64,000 nt of DNA from Hyaloscypha bicolor E (Eukaryota; Ascomycota; Leotiomycetes; Helotiales; Hyaloscyphaceae). The stretch's first letter is position 1. Each line of letters starts with the position of its first letter. Location of the stretch: NCBI RefSeq assembly GCF_002865645.1, contig NW_020194541.1:351181-415180 (forward strand), read 5' to 3'. A program made the position numbers and the translations under genes. This document shows, piece by piece, positions 35,693 to 46,100 of this stretch. Below the pieces are notes generated by a model that was not told the DNA's origin, ran no database searches, and was given only the letters and a program-made list of their open reading frames with translations.

Positions 35693-38465
35693 ATAATAGA
35701 TATCTCTTTGGTTCGTAACCTTATTTCTCAAGTATATAGTTAATTTCGTTAATAATAACTAATCCGACCAAGTTACTAGGATCTCTAGTACTTAATTAGA
35801 AGATAGCTACTCTAATAAAATGGGGGAAATGGCCCGGTAACTTATCTGTTTCGAGAATATTATAATCTAGCTCTTCTTTTCTGGCCTAATATTTGGCTTT
35901 CCTAATAAGAAAATCTTATAAAAAAATAAGAAGTATATCTTTTTATTTCTCTAGTTTTATTTTATTAGTTTCTTTTAGGATTCTAGTTAGAATATCTTCT
36001 AGATATTTATCTTTTTAATACTTCTTATTAAAATATTAGATCTTCTAAGTAAGGTCCAGCTAACTTACTCCGTAATCTTCTAGCTAGTAGAGCTAGTTCT
36101 ATTAATAGTCTAATAAGATATTATATTTTATAAACTATTTTCTTTCTAAAATTATATTATAAGAGCCGAGATTAGTAGTAAGCAGGTATTATCGAGTTTG
36201 GAAATACTAACTAATATCCAGATTTACTATAACTATATATTAAATAGCTTTACTAGGTTATTTATTAAAACCTTATAAGAAAATAGAGGGTTTGAGTTTA
36301 TATAAAGGCATTTATAGTACTTTTATTAGGGAATAAATATTCTTTTAGTTAATTAGAATATATATATTTATTCTAATATTTACTAAATACTAGAAGGTTA
36401 TAGTTTTATCTTTCTAATATACTCTATACTTAATAAGAAACTGGTTTCTGCCAACTAGTTAAATGAGATCTATAGGTCCTTAGTAAAGCTCTTATTCTAG
36501 GGGGGCTATTTCTATACCTAGAGTTAGGCTTTTCCCGACTTACTAATATTATATTCCTTATTAGATAATAAATAGAAGTTAGTATTCTTGTTATTTGCTT
36601 CTAAATCGTCGGTTTTTTCTAAATAATTCTCTTTAATAGGCATAATCTTATTAGTATTAGGGCAGGCTTTACTTATATATTAAGGCTTCCTATAAATATA
36701 ATAATAGAAATCTTTAGGCCAGTCTAATTTCTTTTCAAATTCTTAATAGATAGTCTCCTTTAGTTATGAGAATACCGGCTACTATAGTTAATTTACTAGA
36801 TATAGGATTATAGTAGCTTCTTGGTTTCTAGTAGGCTTTCTAGCTCGGAGTAGTATTTAATAATAAATAGTTTCTATTAGTTATTTTTCCTGGAACTATT
36901 AGTTCTTAATTAAGAGAAGCCTATTTTTTTATTTTATATATTACTCGGTAAGATTCCTGGGCAAGTCGAACTTCTTATTATTTAAGCTCTTAAATAGCTC
37001 GAGATTTATCTTATTTATTAAATTATTATATTAATTATCCGGTAACTTTTCTAGTTTTATTATTAAGTAAGTAAACTTTACTTAGAATACCGGAAATAGC
37101 TTATCTCTTTACCTAAGATACTAGTATATCTTTTTGGCTTTCTAGTATTCTATCTCTTTACTTTTACTATAAGCCTACTAGAAAATCTTAAAGATCTATT
37201 TAATAGTCGAGATCTATTTAACTAATCCGGATTCTAGTTAATTACAAATAAAATTACGGGTATTTCTAGTAACTAGTTATATTATATAAGTAATTTTTAG
37301 TAATTTACTATTAAATTTAGAGGAATTCTATATTAATTTATTTCTTATATTAAATATCTAGTTATTAATCTAGTAATTATCTTTACTTATAAATAGGGCA
37401 GAATCCTTAATTTTAATAAACCGTAATTAATTACTATAGACTAAAAGCAGAAAAGAGCCTTAGTATTAGTCTCTATATAGTTCTTCTAATAAGAACCTGT
37501 AATATTTCTGGATATCTACCTATTTAGATCTCTATTTTATAGCTTTTTCTTATATTAGTCTTTCTTTTATATAAAGTTAACTAGTAATTACCTCTAGCTT
37601 ATTAACTTTCTTAATAAGTTAGTTAATATATAAATGGAATTTCTAGTAATACTTTGCTTATTTATTAGCTATAAGGCAGTATTTATTAATAAGGTTATCT
37701 TATATAAATAATTTCCGCTAGGTCTTATTTATTTTTAGAATATTTATACTAATTTTAAGTTCTAAGTTAGCTAGCTATTCCTTAATATCTTTTTCCGAAA
37801 TAGTATTATAATAGCTTTTTTAGTAATATAGGTTTATAATATTAAAATCCGGCTCTTTTATTTTATTATATTAGGGCCTCTTATCTAATATACCTATAGT
37901 AGTAATACTCGGTTCCGGGCTATCTATAGTAGCTTTAGAAGAGATATTAGCTATAGAGATAAATATTAAATAAGTTCTTTTTATTTAATATTAGTAAACT
38001 ATAACCGATTATTATTTTATCTAGTTTTAAGTTAGTAGACTAAAACCGACTATTATCTTTTCTTATTTTAAATTAATAGACTATAACTAATTCTTCCTAT
38101 ATTAGGAGAAGGGGCCGGTTCTTTTACTCTTATTAGTATTAAGGAAATATTATCTGTTCTAGTTAAGAACTAAACTCTGAGATTAACTAGGTTATAGAAG
38201 ATAGTATCTTTCTTCTTTTATATTAGTAGAGAACCGACTACTAGAAAGGAAGCATTATTTGCTCTAATTAAGGGCCAGATTTCGAGATTAACTAGGTTAT
38301 AAAGAATATTATATTTTTAGCTAAACTTTCTAGTTCTTTATAGTTTGAAAAAGTTATTAAATATTAAAAGTAATATTCTGTTTTTGCTTTCTAAGAATAA
38401 ATACGAGTTCTTTACTAATAGTATTATATTACTTCTATAGGCCGAGTCAAGTAAACTTAGTATTA
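35693..38465 (-). pseudogene. GypsyD gag and protease region with zinc-knuckle relic
   Basis: Minus-strand frames from about 37250 downward show a Ty3/gypsy capsid-like stretch (FPVFQVKFTYLIIKLEKLPD, then LPRNLTEQYIKQKNRLLLI). A single CCHC knuckle relic follows near 36680-36730 (DFYYYIYRKPQYISKACP; former C-x2-C-x4-H-x4-C). The sequence continues to 35693, where GypsyA interrupts it. The remaining protease-RT part resumes on the minus strand below 6157. From 37300 to 38465 lies the gag N-terminus and leader, with no motif I recognise. Confidence 0.72.
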
Positions 38466-38670
38466 TATAATAGCGGAATTAATATAATAATTAAAGATAT
38501 AAAGTTTAAAGAATTTCATATATTAGAAAATATTAAACTATAAAATAAAATAAAAAAAATACCTTAATCTTTAGTATTATTTCGCCTAAATAATTCCGGC
38601 TTAGCTTTATTTTATATCTATTTCCGATATTTTATTTTTAGTAGATTATACTTTTATACTAGCTATTATA
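38466..38670 (-). repeat. GypsyD 5' LTR (205 bp)
   Basis: Begins TATAATAGCGGAATTAATAT and ends AGCTATTATA. Same orientation as 1136-1339. The base after it (38671) starts an inverted piece of Copia-1 rather than the expected forward continuation. Confidence 0.88.
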
Positions 38671-39196
38671 CTTTTTATATATATATTAAAAAAGCTAATT
38701 ATTATAAAAGTAATCTTATACTAGTTCCTTTAATATAATAAGGAAAACTCTTACTAATACTTCTTATAGAAGCTTTATATATTAGTAGATATTAAGGAAA
38801 ATAGCGAGTTTTTAGTTAAAACTACTATTAGTTCTATTATATTTTTATATTTTAATATATATTTTTATTATTTCTCTAATTAGCTTTATAATAAAAGGGC
38901 TATTTAAAGAGCTATTTAAAAATAATAGAGATAATAGAAATTCGTTATTACTAGTTTTTTATAGTCTAATACTAATAAGAGTAATTATAGATAATAAAGA
39001 AATATAAGTAATAATTAGTTTAGTATATTAATTTCTTATAATACTATTATTAAGAAATATATATAATAAAATAATAGGGCCCGTATTAAGGTCTAGTTTA
39101 GTAGTAATAATATTAGCTATAGTCTAGATATATTTTTTTTCCCTAAATAGTATTAGCTAAGAATTATATAATAATAAGTCCTTTATTATTATATTC
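38671..39196 (-). other. Inverted 526-bp segment of Copia-1 gag
   Basis: The reverse complement of this segment aligns with Copia-2 from about 51630 to 52145. For example, TAATATCTACTAATATATA and TTAAAGGAACTAGTATAAGA occur in both. It is exactly the piece of Copia-1 missing between 1135 and 39402, but in the opposite orientation to the rest of Copia-1. It is bounded by inverted copies of the GypsyD LTR. Confidence 0.9.
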
Positions 39197-39401
39197 TATA
39201 ATAGTTAGTATAAAAGTATAATTTACTAAGAATAGAATATTAGAAACAGATATAAAACGAAGCTAAGCCAGAATTATTTAGGTAGAATAATACTAAAGAT
39301 TAAGGTATTCTCCTTATTTTATTCTATAATTTAGTATTTTCTAATATATGAAATTCTTTAAACTTTATATCTTTAATTATTACATTAATCCTGCTATTAT
39401 A
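39197..39401 (+). repeat. Solo LTR of the GypsyD family (205 bp), inverted relative to GypsyD
   Basis: The reverse complement begins TATAATAGCAGGATTAATGT and aligns over its length with the two GypsyD LTRs. AAAAG follows it at 39402-39406; the matching AAAAG is the reverse complement of 38671-38675, now next to the other LTR. No internal gypsy sequence accompanies it. Confidence 0.87.
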
Positions 39402-40900
39402 AAAAGGCTTATATAAATATTAATAGCTTTTTTAAAGGCCCTGGTTTCTAATATCGAAACTTAGACAAGTGAAATACTACTATAATAGTAACTATAATAG
39501 CTTAATATCCCGAAAAGATAATATTTGAACTTATCTAGTTACTAATTAATAACCTATATAAATTATAATATAAACTAGTACCTGCCCTATAAAATACCAA
39601 ATTCCTATATAATAAGATTATTACTTCCTATTAAAGTATACTAGTATACTAATATATAGTTTCGGATTCTTTTCCTAATCTTGACTAACTTATTAATAAG
39701 CTCTAATTATCTATTACTACCTATAAAAAGAAATAATAGTTTAATACCGAGATCCTTTTTACTAATTAATAATATTACTTAAGAGAATAATCAAGTAACT
39801 ATCTATTCGGAAATTATTAATATAATCCTAATTATAACCGCGGCTTCCGAAATAGCTATTTAAATAACTATAAGCCCTGTAATTATAATAATTATTTAAA
39901 TAAGTCATGCTTTATATATGGAAGACCCAAATACTGCTTCTGGAAATATATACCAGAGAAATAAGAGGCTAAAAAGGCTTGATTTAGAACCCGAAACTTT
40001 TATTAATTTAAGGCTCCGAACTCCCGTTAATTTAATAAGGAGTTTAGTAGTAGCTATTTATAACTAGTAGCTAAAATTAAAAGAGAAAAATATTACGAAA
40101 ATAGTAAAAATAATAATAGAAAGAACTACTTGGGTAGTACTTTTAAGGCTTTTCTAGTATTAATAAATAAAATAGAGAAATAGTATTTAGATTCCTATTT
40201 TACTTTAGTTAAAAGCCTTCTAGCCACTTCTATTATACTAATAATTATAGCTAATACCCTTATAGATAACCTTGATTCCCTTTCTCTTATATCCTAATTA
40301 ATAAATAAGAACTATATTTTGGAACCTAATAAACTATTAATAGAATTAGTAGTAAAGAATGCCTAAATCTTTATAATAAATAGTATTTCCAGATATAATA
40401 CCCGTTACTTTTACGGAATTATAATTAATACTAGAGCCTCTAGATTCTTAATTACTAGTTCCGATTAATTTCAAGCTTTATAATAGACTAATAATAGTAT
40501 TAAACTTAATAAAACTACTAAAAGTCAAATTAATATCCAGTTTAGTATTAGATCTATAATAGTAAAAATACTAATTAAGCAAGTATAATTCTATATTATA
40601 TTTATAAAGACTCTATTTTTACTTAGCTTGGCTAATATAGATAAGCTAGAAATCTACTTTAATAATCTTACTAATTATCTTATTACTTTTACCGGATATT
40701 ATATATCTATAATATAATGTTTTAGATACTTTTTCCTGTTTTGGAATATTATACTATAAAGCTTTATTTCTGAATTCTTTATTTATAATTCCTGTTTCCT
40801 TACTAATATTAAATTATAATATCTATACTATTACTTTAGTTATTTATTAGTTAGTAAGCTCTGAAATATACTAGAATAAGCAGGCTATAATATTAATATA
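39402..40900 (+). pseudogene. Copia-1 gag and protease
   Basis: The frame resumes after the solo LTR in line with Copia-2 from about 52150. A nucleocapsid motif is visible at 39908-39960: CFIYGRPKYCFWKYIPEK (ancestral C-x2-C with a later W-K-H-T/P-P-E-E block seen in fungal copia elements). The protease active site is NTRASRFLITSS at about 40426-40460 (DTGAS, with Asp to Asn and Gly to Arg). Confidence 0.85.
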
Positions 40901-41650
40901 GAAGCCCTTAAATATTTTACAAAATACTATAAGTAATACCAGAAATTCGGATAATTACCGGAATAATTCAAGTTTAACCTAAGAGATAATATTAGCTTTA
41001 ACTATTTTATTATTATTAATATTTTCTATATTTCCGATAAGCCTGTATTTTATATTATTAATAAAGGTACTTAATATTAAGCCGGCTAATAGCTATAAAA
41101 TATTAGTACCTTATATATTTAGGATACCCTAAAGTAGTATTAGATTAATACCTATTTAGGCCCTTCTAATTAGATTATAGCAGATACCAGAAAGTAGTTT
41201 ACTAGGAAAAAGTTTACTTAACTTATAAATACTATAGGTACTAAGGTTAAAATCGTTCTTATAGAAGCTTATAATTTAGTCGGAATTATAGAATACTACT
41301 ATAGCTTAATTTAATATACTTACCTTATTATTATAGCTAAAATTAATAGAATTAATAAGGACACTATATTCCAAATAGCTTTTAAGGCTATTAATAACTC
41401 TATAAAACCTAATAGTATTATTTTAACTCTCTTAATTTATAGTACTTTATTCCGAATCACTAAATATAATACCCTATTACCTATTATATTATAGTAATTA
41501 GTAATACTTAAAAAGGTAATAGTAGAAATTCAGAAGCTTTGAACTAAATATTAAATTACAAATATCCTAAATACCCGAAATAGTTCTAGTACTACTAATA
41601 TCTATAAACTTCTCCTGAATTCGGATATTCTTATATAATATAAAGGAAAT
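40900..41650 (+). pseudogene. Copia-1 integrase
   Basis: The core reads FIIINIFYIS (first Asp to Asn at 41018-41020; ancestrally VDIMYI), IIADTRKQFTRKKF (second Asp intact at 41183-41185) and IEAYNLVGIIEYYY (Glu intact at 41291-41293; ancestrally EAHNSVGTVERYH). The 36-codon spacing between the last two fits DD35E. It is followed by LINRINKDTIFQIAFKAINN, a conserved stretch of this fungal copia group. Confidence 0.88.
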
Positions 41651-41949
41651 ACCGGTTAATTTAATAATTGAAATAGGCCATATAAGCTTGTAATAATAGA
41701 TGGGAAGTTTTATATACTAGCTCTATTATATAATAATACTACTTTCCGTTTAACCTCTATAAAGTTCTTTTATAAAAGGGATATTAAGGTTAGTTCTAAT
41801 AGTCCCGAACCTGAATCTGTTTCTGAATTTTATAATAAGTCCAAAGGTAATATAGATATAATTTCTCCTGTTATTCCTACTATTTTACTAAAGTATAGTA
41901 AAGAATACTCTTATAAGAACCCTAATATTATAGTATTTCTATAGAATAA

Positions 41950-43460
41950 TAACTCGTATAAGAATTCCTATTAAGTTAAAATTACTAGCTTTCTAAAAAA
42001 GAATATATTTGAAGTTATTTCTAGATCTCAGGTACTAGAAGAAGTATATATCTTTAATTCTCGATTTATTAATAAGATTAAGAATAAGGATATAGAAAGA
42101 GAGCTTAAGAAATCGAAACTAGTTATTTAAGCTTATAATAATAATAAGAAATATATAGTATTAATATAATTACTAATTATCTAATATATTAGCTAGAGAA
42201 TTATTCTCTATATTACTACTATAATTATAGGAACTATAGAGCTATATTTGCGGGATATATTATAAGCTTATATCTAATTAATAACCTTATTTAATTGCAA
42301 TTTCTATATTAATTCACCCTATAAGCTTACTAGATAGCTGAATCTGAATAATAATTTAGTTCTAAAGGTTATAAAACTACTATATAGTATATCGGAAACT
42401 GGGAACTATTAGTTTAAGACTTACTATTTCTATTATATTAATAAGCTCTTTATAGAATAGTTAACTTATAACCCTTATCTCCTCTATAGCAAGTAACTAT
42501 TCGGAATTACTAGCCTTTAAACTAATAATACCTTATTTATCAGAAATAATGATTTTATAAAAGCAAAGTAACTAAAGCTCTATAAGGCTAAGTTCTTGGA
42601 TAAGAAGTATAAATACCGTATTTTTAACTATAATCTCAAGTTTAATAGAGGTATTATTTATATAGAAACTACTAGAATTACTTTTATATAGAAATACTAG
42701 TATAGAAACCTCCGAACTATATTAATTAAGAATATTACTACTATAAGTAGTAAAGGTACTATATATTAAGATCTCTTTATTAAGGATTAATATATTACCT
42801 AATATACTAGAGAAGTATATATTATATTAGTCTATTAACTAGAAGCTTTATATAATCTATTAATTGTTACTTAAACTATTAAATCTTTAGAAACTAATAT
42901 TAAAGTATTTAATAAGCATATTTAATAGCAAATTAAGAATATTACTAGAGGACTGAGATTCGTAAAGCTAATAAAGAAGTTCTTATATTTGATTATTTTT
43001 ATAAATATTTCATTTATAAATAATTAAGATATCTTTTCCTAAATTAGATATATTCTAGTTCTAGTAAATAGAACTAGATATACTAATATTATTTACTAGT
43101 TCTCTACTAAGTATAAGAAAGTTACTAGAAGTATTCTAGCTTATGATTTTAATATGGGCGCTTTTATTAAATTAATAATTAATAGAGTACTAGAAATAGA
43201 ACTTCTACTAGTTATTTATATGAATTCGAAATTATTATATAAATGCCTTATTAAATTCGGTATTACTTGAGAGAAATACCTAATAATTAATATAATATAT
43301 TTTTAATAGGTATATAAATAATAAGAGATTATAGAAGTTAAATAAATTAAGAAAGAATTGAATTCTACTAACTCTATAATAAAATTGAAGTTATTAAATG
43401 CCCTCAAGTACCTAATTAATACAAATATAATATAATTAAATATAGAGAAATGAATTAAAT
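41950..43460 (+). pseudogene. Copia-1 reverse transcriptase and RNase H
   Basis: The frame begins around EVYIFNSRFINKIKN, then KSKLVIQAYNN, LYLRDILQAYI, FYINSPYKL, KLLYSISETGN and L*TNNTLF at about 42520-42536 (ancestral QTDDTLF; Asp-Asp to Asn-Asn). The RNase H part has FINISFINNQDIFSQIRY (TDASFANNKD) and IYMNSKLLYKCL (TDSKSLYDCL). Around 43140 an 18-bp deletion relative to Copia-2 removes residues corresponding to ASELYAM, a conserved RNase H motif. Confidence 0.9.
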
Positions 43461-43538
43461 ATAAATAGGGCAGGAAATAGATATATAGGATAGAGAGAAA
43501 TAGATATATGAAATGGGAAGATATTATAAGAGGAGAAG

Positions 43539-43572
43539 TTATATATAAAAGGCTATAGCCTTTAGTATATAA
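43539..43572. repeat. 34-bp dyad, copy near the 3' end of Copia-1
   Basis: Centred on AAAGGCTATAGCCTTT with TATATA arms. It lies in a piece of about 60-70 bp that is absent from the corresponding place in Copia-2 (about 56270). Confidence 0.75.
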
Positions 43573-43696
43573 TTAAAACCTCAAAAAGTAATATAGATAT
43601 ATAAAGTATTTGGGAAATCTAGTACTAGGCCGAATTAGGGAATTTGTATATAATTAGAAAAAAGTACTATTTTTTATGTTTTTAGAGAGGTTCTAG

Positions 43697-43966
43697 TATT
43701 AGTATAGCTATTTCTTTGGGAGTTATATATATAGTTACGGGACTCGGGATACGAGATATAGATAACGGGATATAGTTATATAACCTTATATCTTATAGGT
43801 AACTCGACTAGTAGCTAGTCCCTATTAGGCTTAGCAGATTTAGGGATTATATATTAATACTATAATACTATAATTCTTATTTCTAAATAAGAAGAACTTT
43901 ACTAATCTTATATAAATAGTATTCTATAATTATATAATAATACTATATATTACTAGTAAACTAATA
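43697..43966 (+). repeat. Copia-1 3' LTR (270 bp)
   Basis: Begins TATTAGTATAGCTATTTCTT and ends AAACTAATA. It matches both Copia-2 LTRs but is 28 bp shorter because it has fewer GATATGGGTAAT-type internal repeats. It is followed by GTTTC (43967-43971). Confidence 0.9.
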
Positions 43967-44130
43967 GTTTCTTATAAAAATAATTTAAAGTTAAAAAAAA
44001 GAAAACTAAAATATAAAAGACTATAAGAAAATATATATATCTTATAATATACTAGTTTATAAGAGGCTTAGCTTTCTAAATATTTTTAGTATATTTTAAG
44101 TATATATTTTTTAATAAAGTAACTATATTA
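43967..44130. other. Short AT-rich spacer between Copia-1 and GypsyE
   Basis: 164 bp with no recognisable signal. GTTTC at its start would be half of the Copia-1 target duplication. Confidence 0.5.
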
Positions 44131-44267
44131 TATATATTATTATATAATTAGAAAATAATAAAATATAGGTAATAAAATATAAATAATGAAATATAAGTAA
44201 TAGAATATAGGTAATTATTAGGTAACTATATTAGCTAATAAAATTAAAAGCTAAATTATAATATTAT
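44131..44267 (-). repeat. Probable GypsyE 3' LTR
   Basis: Contains four AAATATAAGTAAT-type tandem units and aligns with 57886-58011. A minus-strand purine run (AAAAGAAAAAA) lies just inside (44268-44285), fitting a polypurine tract. Confidence 0.65.
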
Positions 44268-44503
44268 TTTTTCTTTTAAAATAAGCTTGTTTTTAAGCTT
44301 TATAAAAGCTATTAATTTATTTAATTTTATATTATTTTTCTTTTAAATCCTTAAATAAACTAGTATTTTATATATAAATATTATATATTAAAGGCAAGTG
44401 CTTTTAATATATAACTTAGAAAAATTTATTATTATTTTTATATAATTAACTAATATTATAGATTTTATAAAGGTTTTAATATATTAATATTATTATTATA
44501 AAA

Positions 44504-45886
44504 GTAAGAGCTTGCGGTATTACTCACCGTATACTCACGTGACTACCCCACTAACCCCACTAACCCCACCAAAATATTATTTTTACGGCCCATACTTCAC
44601 TAAATAATTCTGATTTATATAAAGCCTTGCTTTTACTATTAAAATTAAAGGGGTTTAATATATAGTTACTATTTCCTTGTAATTAATAATATCTTTAAGC
44701 TTGCAAGTGAGTCTTTCTGTCAAATATCTCTACTTCTTTGGATTAACCTCATTCCATAGCTCTTGTATAATCTTCTTTATATCCGCGATTATGGTAGGGA
44801 TAGTCTCTAGCTTTGTAATCTCGTTTTTTATCTACCTCCAAATCTTCTTAATTAGGTTCAGATTAGGAGAAAAAAGTGGCCAATTAATCCTACGAAGACC
44901 CTTAAGCTAGCGGGGTAAAATGGCGTGTTCCTTGTGAATCTTTGCCCTATTTTCCATAAATATAAACTCTTTCTTTTATTCTTTGGTAAGCGTATTAAGC
45001 TAAGGAAAAACCACAGGCTTTAAAACCTGATTCAAGTATGCCGTACTACAAATTCCCTTTATTCCCTCCTCTTTCTCCAAAAAAATAAGCGGGGATTTCT
45101 AATCCTAGCTAATTGCCGCCCACACTATTATACTCACTCTCCCGCTCCGATATATGCTTTATATATAATCTGGGTAATTCTTTTTATCTGGCCGACGTGT
45201 AACCCAAATTCTCCCTCTCTTTCCTGTCTCAAATATCGCCTTATTACTTTATATAACCTTCTTCTAATCCGCCGTACCCTACTATTAGTATTTCAAGGCA
45301 AATGCTAGTCGTTTAGCGGCTTGTCTCTTGGAAATAAATGGTTGGCGGCAAGCGATACAGCGGCGATATCCATGCTCTCTTATTACCCGGCGAATCGTAG
45401 TCGTGGATGCTTCCAAGTGGAGCTCGGCTTTAATGGAGGCCCATGACTTGGTGCGATTAGTCCAAGACTGGGAAACGAATCGGAAAACACGCTTTATGTC
45501 TGCCTGCTTAAAAACAGGCCGTTTTGTCGCCTTCCCCTTGCGTGTGGTACGGGAGGAAGCACCCTTGATAATACCTTGAATTGTGGATCGTTTTAGGCCA
45601 GTCTCAGCTATAATTTGATTATAGCTCTTCCCTTGCCGGCGAAGGGTGCGAACTAAGGAGCGAACAGGTGTTTTCCATATTTCTTTTGGCTTATGCTCCG
45701 TAATTGCGGACGGAGAGAGGCAAAGAGGAGTATCTATTGCTTGTTTTAATAAAGAGAATACGAATTGTAAGAAAAATGAAGAGATTTACGGGGGAAAAAG
45801 CGGTGAAGTGTGGGAAAATGGGAGGGGTAGTCACGTGGAAGTGGCGCTCGCTTAGGTATATGGTGAGCAATGCCGCAAGCTCTTAC
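44504..45886 (-). mobile_element. Tc1/mariner DNA transposon, only half mutated by RIP
   Basis: Composite inverted termini: GTAAGAGCTTGCGG... at 44504-44534 pairs with 45856-45886 (31 bp, three transitions), and the inner CACGTGACTACCCC (44537-44550) pairs perfectly with 45824-45837. The length, 1383 bp, is typical of the family. The minus strand encodes a Tc1-type transposase. Base composition at 45290-45886 is nearly balanced with abundant CpA and TpG, unlike anything around it. A clear TA duplication is seen only on the right (45887-45888). Confidence 0.9.
44655..45785 (-). pseudogene. Tc1/mariner transposase, N-terminal half open, C-terminal half RIP-damaged
   Basis: On the minus strand, 45785 down to 45288 is open for 166 codons. 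It carries two helix-turn-helix units (LVRTLRRQGKSYNQIIAETG, LKRSTIQGIIKG; then TKSWASIKAELHLEAS, TTTIRRVIREHGY), the Tc1-type paired-like DNA-binding region. There is no ATG in this stretch, so the start is lost or upstream. Three successive stops begin at 45287. The catalytic half follows: SNKAIFETG (first Asp to Asn, 45243-45245), MENRAKIHKE (second Asp to Asn, 44949-44951) and NLIKKIW (Glu to Lys, 44847-44849; usual NPIENVW). Spacing of the last two is 34 codons, as in Tc1-like DD34E/D enzymes. Plus-strand ORFs here are antisense shadows. Confidence 0.9.
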
Positions 45887-46100
45887 TATAAAACCAGGAA
45901 ACTATTATTTAGTATTAAAACTAGATATTATTCTAAATCTTTATTTTGATTAATTTATTAAATTTTATACTTTAGCTTATTTCTTACTAGCTTAATTATA
46001 ATAATTTATTTAATATTATACTTTTATTTGTTATTTTTTAGTTTTATTAGGGGCGGTTTCGAATTAGCTTAATCTAGTAAAGGATTCTAAAAGTTTTTTT
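45887..46100 (-). other. GypsyE sequence beside the mariner insertion, no motif
   Basis: AT-rich continuation of the GypsyE 3' region. I see nothing specific. Confidence 0.4.

Larger units (their letters stand above)
1136..38670 (-). mobile_element. GypsyD, Ty3/gypsy retrotransposon inserted in Copia-1, itself interrupted by GypsyA
   Basis: Matching LTRs at 1136-1339 and 38466-38670 lie in the same orientation. The internal sequence reads on the minus strand: gag with a zinc-knuckle relic (35700-37900), then the GypsyA insertion, then RT, RNase H and integrase (5950 down to 3700). A purine-rich tract follows the low-coordinate LTR, consistent with minus orientation. Target duplication: AAATA at 1131-1135. 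Its partner, GAATA, is now found on the complementary strand at 39192-39196 because the flank was inverted (see findings). The order RT-RNase H-integrase makes it Ty3/gypsy. All frames are RIP-damaged. Confidence 0.88.
1..43966 (+). mobile_element. Copia-1, Ty1/copia retrotransposon carrying nested insertions; left LTR cut by window edge
   Basis: The left end (1-57) matches the last 57 bases of the LTR at 43697-43966, and the leader (58-1135) and pol (39402-43460) match Copia-2 at 50779-56200 almost throughout. Everything between 1136 and 39401 is later material: GypsyD with its own nest, an inverted Copia segment and a solo LTR. Removing these leaves an element of roughly 6 kb, close to the 6205 bp of Copia-2. 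Domain order is gag, protease, integrase, reverse transcriptase, RNase H, as in Ty1/copia. All frames are broken by TAA/TAG at former Gln and Trp codons, so it is inactive. Confidence 0.9.

Noticed and set aside
35693..38465. A non-LTR (LINE/Tad) ORF1 because of the zinc knuckle
   Set aside because: The segment lies between the GypsyD 5' LTR and the point where GypsyA interrupts GypsyD, on the same strand as GypsyD pol; gypsy gag explains it better.
38466..39401. A 936-bp MITE or foldback element with 205-bp terminal inverted repeats
   Set aside because: The termini are GypsyD LTRs and the centre is an inverted piece of Copia-1 gag. The exchanged target duplications fit an inversion, not a mobile foldback unit.
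45328..45579. Plus-strand ATG-initiated ORF of 83 codons in the GC-balanced patch (also 44701-44910, 45646-45855 and 45704-45949)
   Set aside because: The opposite strand carries recognisable Tc1 transposase sequence or element termini across these places; the plus-strand frames are antisense shadows without motifs.
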